A program made the translations under genes and the position numbers. A stretch of DNA of 7,398 nt from Anaerolineae bacterium (GTDB lineage Bacteria > Chloroflexota > Anaerolineae > Aggregatilineales > Phototrophicaceae), in contig JALONY010000078.1 of NCBI GenBank assembly GCA_025454715.1, positions 1-7,398 on the forward strand, given 5' to 3'. This document shows positions 5,091 to 7,398 of this stretch, in pieces (the stretch's first letter is position 1; the number at the start of each line of letters is the position of its first letter). Under the pieces are notes generated by a model. That model searched no databases. It was not told the origin of the DNA and saw nothing but the letters and a program-made list of their open reading frames with translations.

Positions 5091-5831
5091 ATGGAATTGT
5101 ATCTCATCCGGCACGGACAATCGCGCAATAACGCGCACGATGACGTGCATGTGCACGCCGACCCCGACCTGACGGAACTCGGTCATCGTCAAGCCGAGCG
5201 TTTGGCGGCGTGGCTTTCGGCGGCCAATGACACCGAGGCGATGACCCGCCTGAGTATGCGCGACCCCGGGCGCAAAGACCATCATCCGGTGCGCCTGACC
5301 CAGATTTACGTGTCACCGATGCGGCGGGCACTCCAGACGGCCAAGCCGTTGTCCGACACGTTCGGGTGCCCGACCCACGTCATCCCGACCATTTACGAGG
5401 CGGGCGGCTTGTTCGAACGGGTCGAGGGCGGCGGCGTGCGCCCGTATCGTGGGATGACCGCCGACCAAATCCGCGAGGAGTTCCCGCTGTATATCCTCGA
5501 TGAGCGGGTGGGGGCGGACGGGTGGTACCGCCTCGACCGTGAGGAGGCGTTGGACGAGTGCTTCGCCCGTGCCGAGGCGTTCGCCAACGTGCTGCGCGAG
5601 CGGGTGGAGAACGACGAGTATTGGCGGACGGCGTCGCTGGGCGTGGTGTCGCATGGGATGTTCATCGACTGCGTGCTGATGTCGTTGATGGGCGTGAACG
5701 CCCAGAAGCGCCAGAGCTACTTTTGGGTCTACAACACCAGCGTGACACGGGTTGACCTGCGGCGCGATGGGTACGCCATCATCCGCTCGGTCAACCGCGT
5801 GCCGCACCTGCCGCACGATATGGTGACTTAG
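5091..5831 (+). CDS. Histidine phosphatase superfamily (phosphoglycerate mutase-like) protein
   Basis: This 246-residue protein is of the histidine phosphatase superfamily, branch 1. It begins MELYLIRHGQS, so the catalytic His8 forms the phosphohistidine and Arg7 binds phosphate. YVSPMRRALQTA (73-84) carries the second phosphate-pocket arginine region. Glu103, in the YEAGG motif, is a candidate proton donor. VVSHGMF (185-191) supplies the second catalytic histidine, His188. All core residues are present. The substrate could be a phosphorylated sugar, nucleotide or other small molecule. True glycolytic mutase is unlikely because the helical insert is short and the mutase-specific motifs are absent. 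The neighbour is a tyrosine-phosphatase-like protein 4 bp upstream in one operon, so the two may act on a common phosphorylated target. Its stop overlaps the stop of the opposing peptidase gene. Confidence 0.87.
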   Translation: MELYLIRHGQSRNNAHDDVHVHADPDLTELGHRQAERLAAWLSAANDTEAMTRLSMRDPGRKDHHPVRLTQIYVSPMRRALQTAKPLSDTFGCPTHVIPTIYEAGGLFERVEGGGVRPYRGMTADQIREEFPLYILDERVGADGWYRLDREEALDECFARAEAFANVLRERVENDEYWRTASLGVVSHGMFIDCVLMSLMGVNAQKRQSYFWVYNTSVTRVDLRRDGYAIIRSVNRVPHLPHDMVT

Positions 5832-7207
5832 CCGTCGGCCAAAGCACGATAGAAATGGAGCATGGTGTGGATGCCTTTCTGCACCATGCCGAGGTCACAG
5901 TTTTCGTTGATGCTGTGCGCGCCGCCATTTTTGTAGCCGAACGGCATCATGACCAATTGGGCGCTGAGATAGCGCTGAAACTCGGCGGTGACCGGGATGC
6001 TGCCACCCTCACGCGAGAGGAGCGGCTTGACGCCCCAACCCTGCTCATAGGCGGCGGTGACGGCCTTGAGCGCGGGCGAGGTGCGGTCGATGATGAACGC
6101 CTCGGCACCCATCTCCATGCGCTTGACCTCGACCGTGACGCTGGGCGGGGTGAGGGCGTGGATGTGGGTGTGCAGGCACTCCCAAACGTGATCGGGCGTC
6201 TGATAGGGGACGAGGCGGCAGGACAGCTTGGCCACCGCGGTCGAGGGCAGTACCGTCTTGACGCCCTCGCCGATGTAACCGCCATAGATGCCGTTGAGCT
6301 CGAGGGTCGGGCGGACGGCGATGCGCTCGTGGGCGCTGTAGCCCTGTTCACCCCATGGGGCAGGCGCGCCGGTCACGTCTTGCCATTCTTGCTCGAATGG
6401 GGCGTGCATCGGGGCAAGCACGGCGCGTTCTTCGTCGGTAAACGGGGCGACTTGATCGTAAAACCCGGGCACGCTGACGCTGCCGTCCGGCGCGTGGAGC
6501 TGGGCGACGATTTCGGCGAGGGCTTGGATCGGGTTGTGAACGCTGCCGCCATAATGCCCGCTGTGCAGGTCGCGGCGCGGCCCTTTGACGTGAATCTCGA
6601 ACGAGATGATGCCGCGCAAGCCATAATCCAAGACGGGCTGGTGCTCATTGGGCAGGCTGCCGTCCGAGATGACGCACACATCGGCGCGCAAGAGGTCGGG
6701 GTTTTGGGCGACGAAAGCGTAGATGTGCTCTGAGCCGGATTCTTCCTCGCCTTCGCACAGCACCTTGAGGTTGACGGGTGCGCCGCCACCCTTCAAGAGG
6801 GCTTCGATGGCGGCCAATTGGATGACCACATGACATTTGCTATCGACGGCACCACGGGCGTATAGCTTGCCGTTGCGCTCGGTCGGCTCGAACGGCTCGG
6901 TGTCCCAGCCGTCCGATTTGTCGGCGGGTTGTACGTCGTAGTGGGTGTAAATCAGGACGGTCGGGGCGGTTTCGCCCGCGCCCAGCCACTCGCCATAGAC
7001 CAATGGTAAACGCCCCTCGGCCTCGTAAATCTCGGCGCGGGTCATGCCCATCTCGGTCATCCAATCGGCAATCCAGCGGGCGGCGCGGCGCACGTCGTCG
7101 GCGTGGGCGGGCACGGTACTGACGCTGGGGATGCGGAGCAGGGCGTCTAGGCGGTTGCGGGTGGCCGAAAACTGCGCGTCGGCGTGGGCGTGTGTGTCGG
7201 GGTGCAT
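5828..7207 (-). CDS. M20-family metallopeptidase (dipeptidase-like)
   Basis: This 459-residue zinc peptidase of the M20 family (M20/M25/M40; dipeptidase, carboxypeptidase G2 and ArgE-like) probably hydrolyses di- or short peptides in the cytoplasm. The motifs run in order. THYDVQP (88-94) holds metal ligand His89 and Asp91. RGAVDSKCHV (118-127) holds bridging Asp122; relatives usually have Gly where Cys125 stands. CEGEEESGS (151-159) holds the general base and metal-ligand glutamates 155-156. SDG (181-183) holds Asp182. The dimerisation-domain segment RRDLHSGHYGG (211-221) follows, and GGAHSINE (428-435) holds His431. Length and order match the family of about 450-470 residues. The start at 7207 (MHPDTHAHAD) has AAGGAG at 7218-7223. 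An in-frame ATG at 7261 lies in the stem of a terminator and lacks a ribosome binding site, so it is rejected. The gene converges with the histidine phosphatase gene; their stops overlap. Confidence 0.9.
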   Translation of the reverse strand: MHPDTHAHADAQFSATRNRLDALLRIPSVSTVPAHADDVRRAARWIADWMTEMGMTRAEIYEAEGRLPLVYGEWLGAGETAPTVLIYTHYDVQPADKSDGWDTEPFEPTERNGKLYARGAVDSKCHVVIQLAAIEALLKGGGAPVNLKVLCEGEEESGSEHIYAFVAQNPDLLRADVCVISDGSLPNEHQPVLDYGLRGIISFEIHVKGPRRDLHSGHYGGSVHNPIQALAEIVAQLHAPDGSVSVPGFYDQVAPFTDEERAVLAPMHAPFEQEWQDVTGAPAPWGEQGYSAHERIAVRPTLELNGIYGGYIGEGVKTVLPSTAVAKLSCRLVPYQTPDHVWECLHTHIHALTPPSVTVEVKRMEMGAEAFIIDRTSPALKAVTAAYEQGWGVKPLLSREGGSIPVTAEFQRYLSAQLVMMPFGYKNGGAHSINENCDLGMVQKGIHTMLHFYRALADG

Positions 7208-7217
7208 GATGAAGCGG

Positions 7218-7223
7218 CTCCTT
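7218..7223 (-). promoter_or_regulatory. Ribosome binding site fixing the peptidase start
   Basis: The minus strand reads AAGGAG, 10 nt before ATG 7207-7205. This decides between the start at 7207 and the in-frame ATG at 7261. Confidence 0.75.
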
Positions 7224-7230
7224 GGGGGAT

Positions 7231-7264
7231 AAAACAAAAAAGGCACGTCGAGGGCTGACATGCC
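7231..7264 (-). terminator. Intrinsic terminator between the right-edge gene and the peptidase
   Basis: Read on the minus strand, GGCATGTC (7264-7257) pairs with GACGTGCC (7249-7242) over 8 bp with one G-T wobble. The loop is 7 nt, followed by TTTTTTGTTTT (7241-7231). It starts about 45 nt after the upstream stop codon and ends only 23 nt before the peptidase start, so it could equally act as an attenuator in front of the peptidase. Confidence 0.7.
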
Positions 7265-7308
7265 GGATTGTACCTGCGGTGTGGGCGGTGAGATAAGGCC
7301 AAGGCGGG

Positions 7309-7398
7309 CTACTCGGCCAATGGGAACACTTTGTGCGGTTGCCAGCGCCCGTCGTCGGTCATGCGGAGCACGGCGCGCAACTCGCCCGCCGAGTCGAG
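7309..7398 (-). CDS. C-terminal end of an unidentified protein
   Basis: Only the last 29 codons and a TAG stop (7311-7309) are in the window. The peptide reads LDSAGELRAVLRMTDDGRW then QPHKVFPLAE. It lacks a recognisable motif; the RAVLRMTDDGRW and HKVFPLAE pattern looks like a soluble beta-strand end. I do not recognise the family. It is closed by the terminator at 7231-7264, and 101 nt separate it from the peptidase start. Confidence 0.55.
   Translation of the reverse strand, partial: LDSAGELRAVLRMTDDGRWQPHKVFPLAE

Noticed and set aside
5855..6733. A 292-codon plus-strand open frame inside the peptidase gene
   Set aside because: It is a shadow of the M20 peptidase, whose minus-strand protein has every metal-binding motif.
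1..7398. CRISPR array, tRNA or rRNA gene, insertion sequence or prophage element
   Set aside because: I saw no spaced repeats, tRNA-like or rRNA sequence, transposase or integrase motifs, or terminal inverted repeats on either strand.

Overview
This is a 7.4-kb piece of a GC-rich bacterial chromosome. It is densely coded, mostly single-copy metabolic genes, with no RNA genes, CRISPR array or insertion sequence that I can see. The host is clearly bacterial: Shine-Dalgarno sites, intrinsic terminators, a twin-arginine signal peptide and a bacterial-type terpene synthase are present. The mix would fit a Chloroflexota or similar environmental lineage, but I cannot fix the phylum from this sequence and treat that as a weak guess.

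Layout from left to right. (1) Positions 1-1198, minus strand: a TauE/SafE-type membrane permease followed by a 6-phosphogluconolactonase (pgl) that runs off the left edge. The two are joined out of frame. The permease has no stop at its natural end, and the lactonase has no usable start at its expected N-terminus. (2) Positions 1199-1281: a short divergent control region with two small palindromes. (3) Positions 1282-2691, plus strand: a Tat-exported flavin amine oxidase, closed by a strong long-stem intrinsic terminator. (4) Positions 2692-3077: the only long non-coding stretch. It is less GC-rich than the rest and holds the terminator, an extended -10 promoter and several inverted repeats. 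(5) Positions 3078-4067: a class I terpene (probably sesquiterpene) synthase with both metal-binding motifs intact, followed by its own terminator, so it looks monocistronic. (6) Positions 4172-5831: a two-gene phosphatase operon, with a membrane-anchored tyrosine-phosphatase-like protein and a histidine-phosphatase-superfamily protein. (7) Positions 5828-7207, minus strand: an M20-family dipeptidase converging on the operon with overlapping stop codons. (8) Positions 7231-7398, minus strand: a terminator and the last 29 codons of an unidentified gene that enters from the right.

The genes do not form one obvious pathway. The terpene synthase is insulated by terminators on both sides. The most interesting points are this apparently self-contained terpene synthase with its palindrome-rich control region, including a perfect inverted repeat across the start codon, and the out-of-frame tauE/pgl junction, which is either a real deletion or an assembly error.
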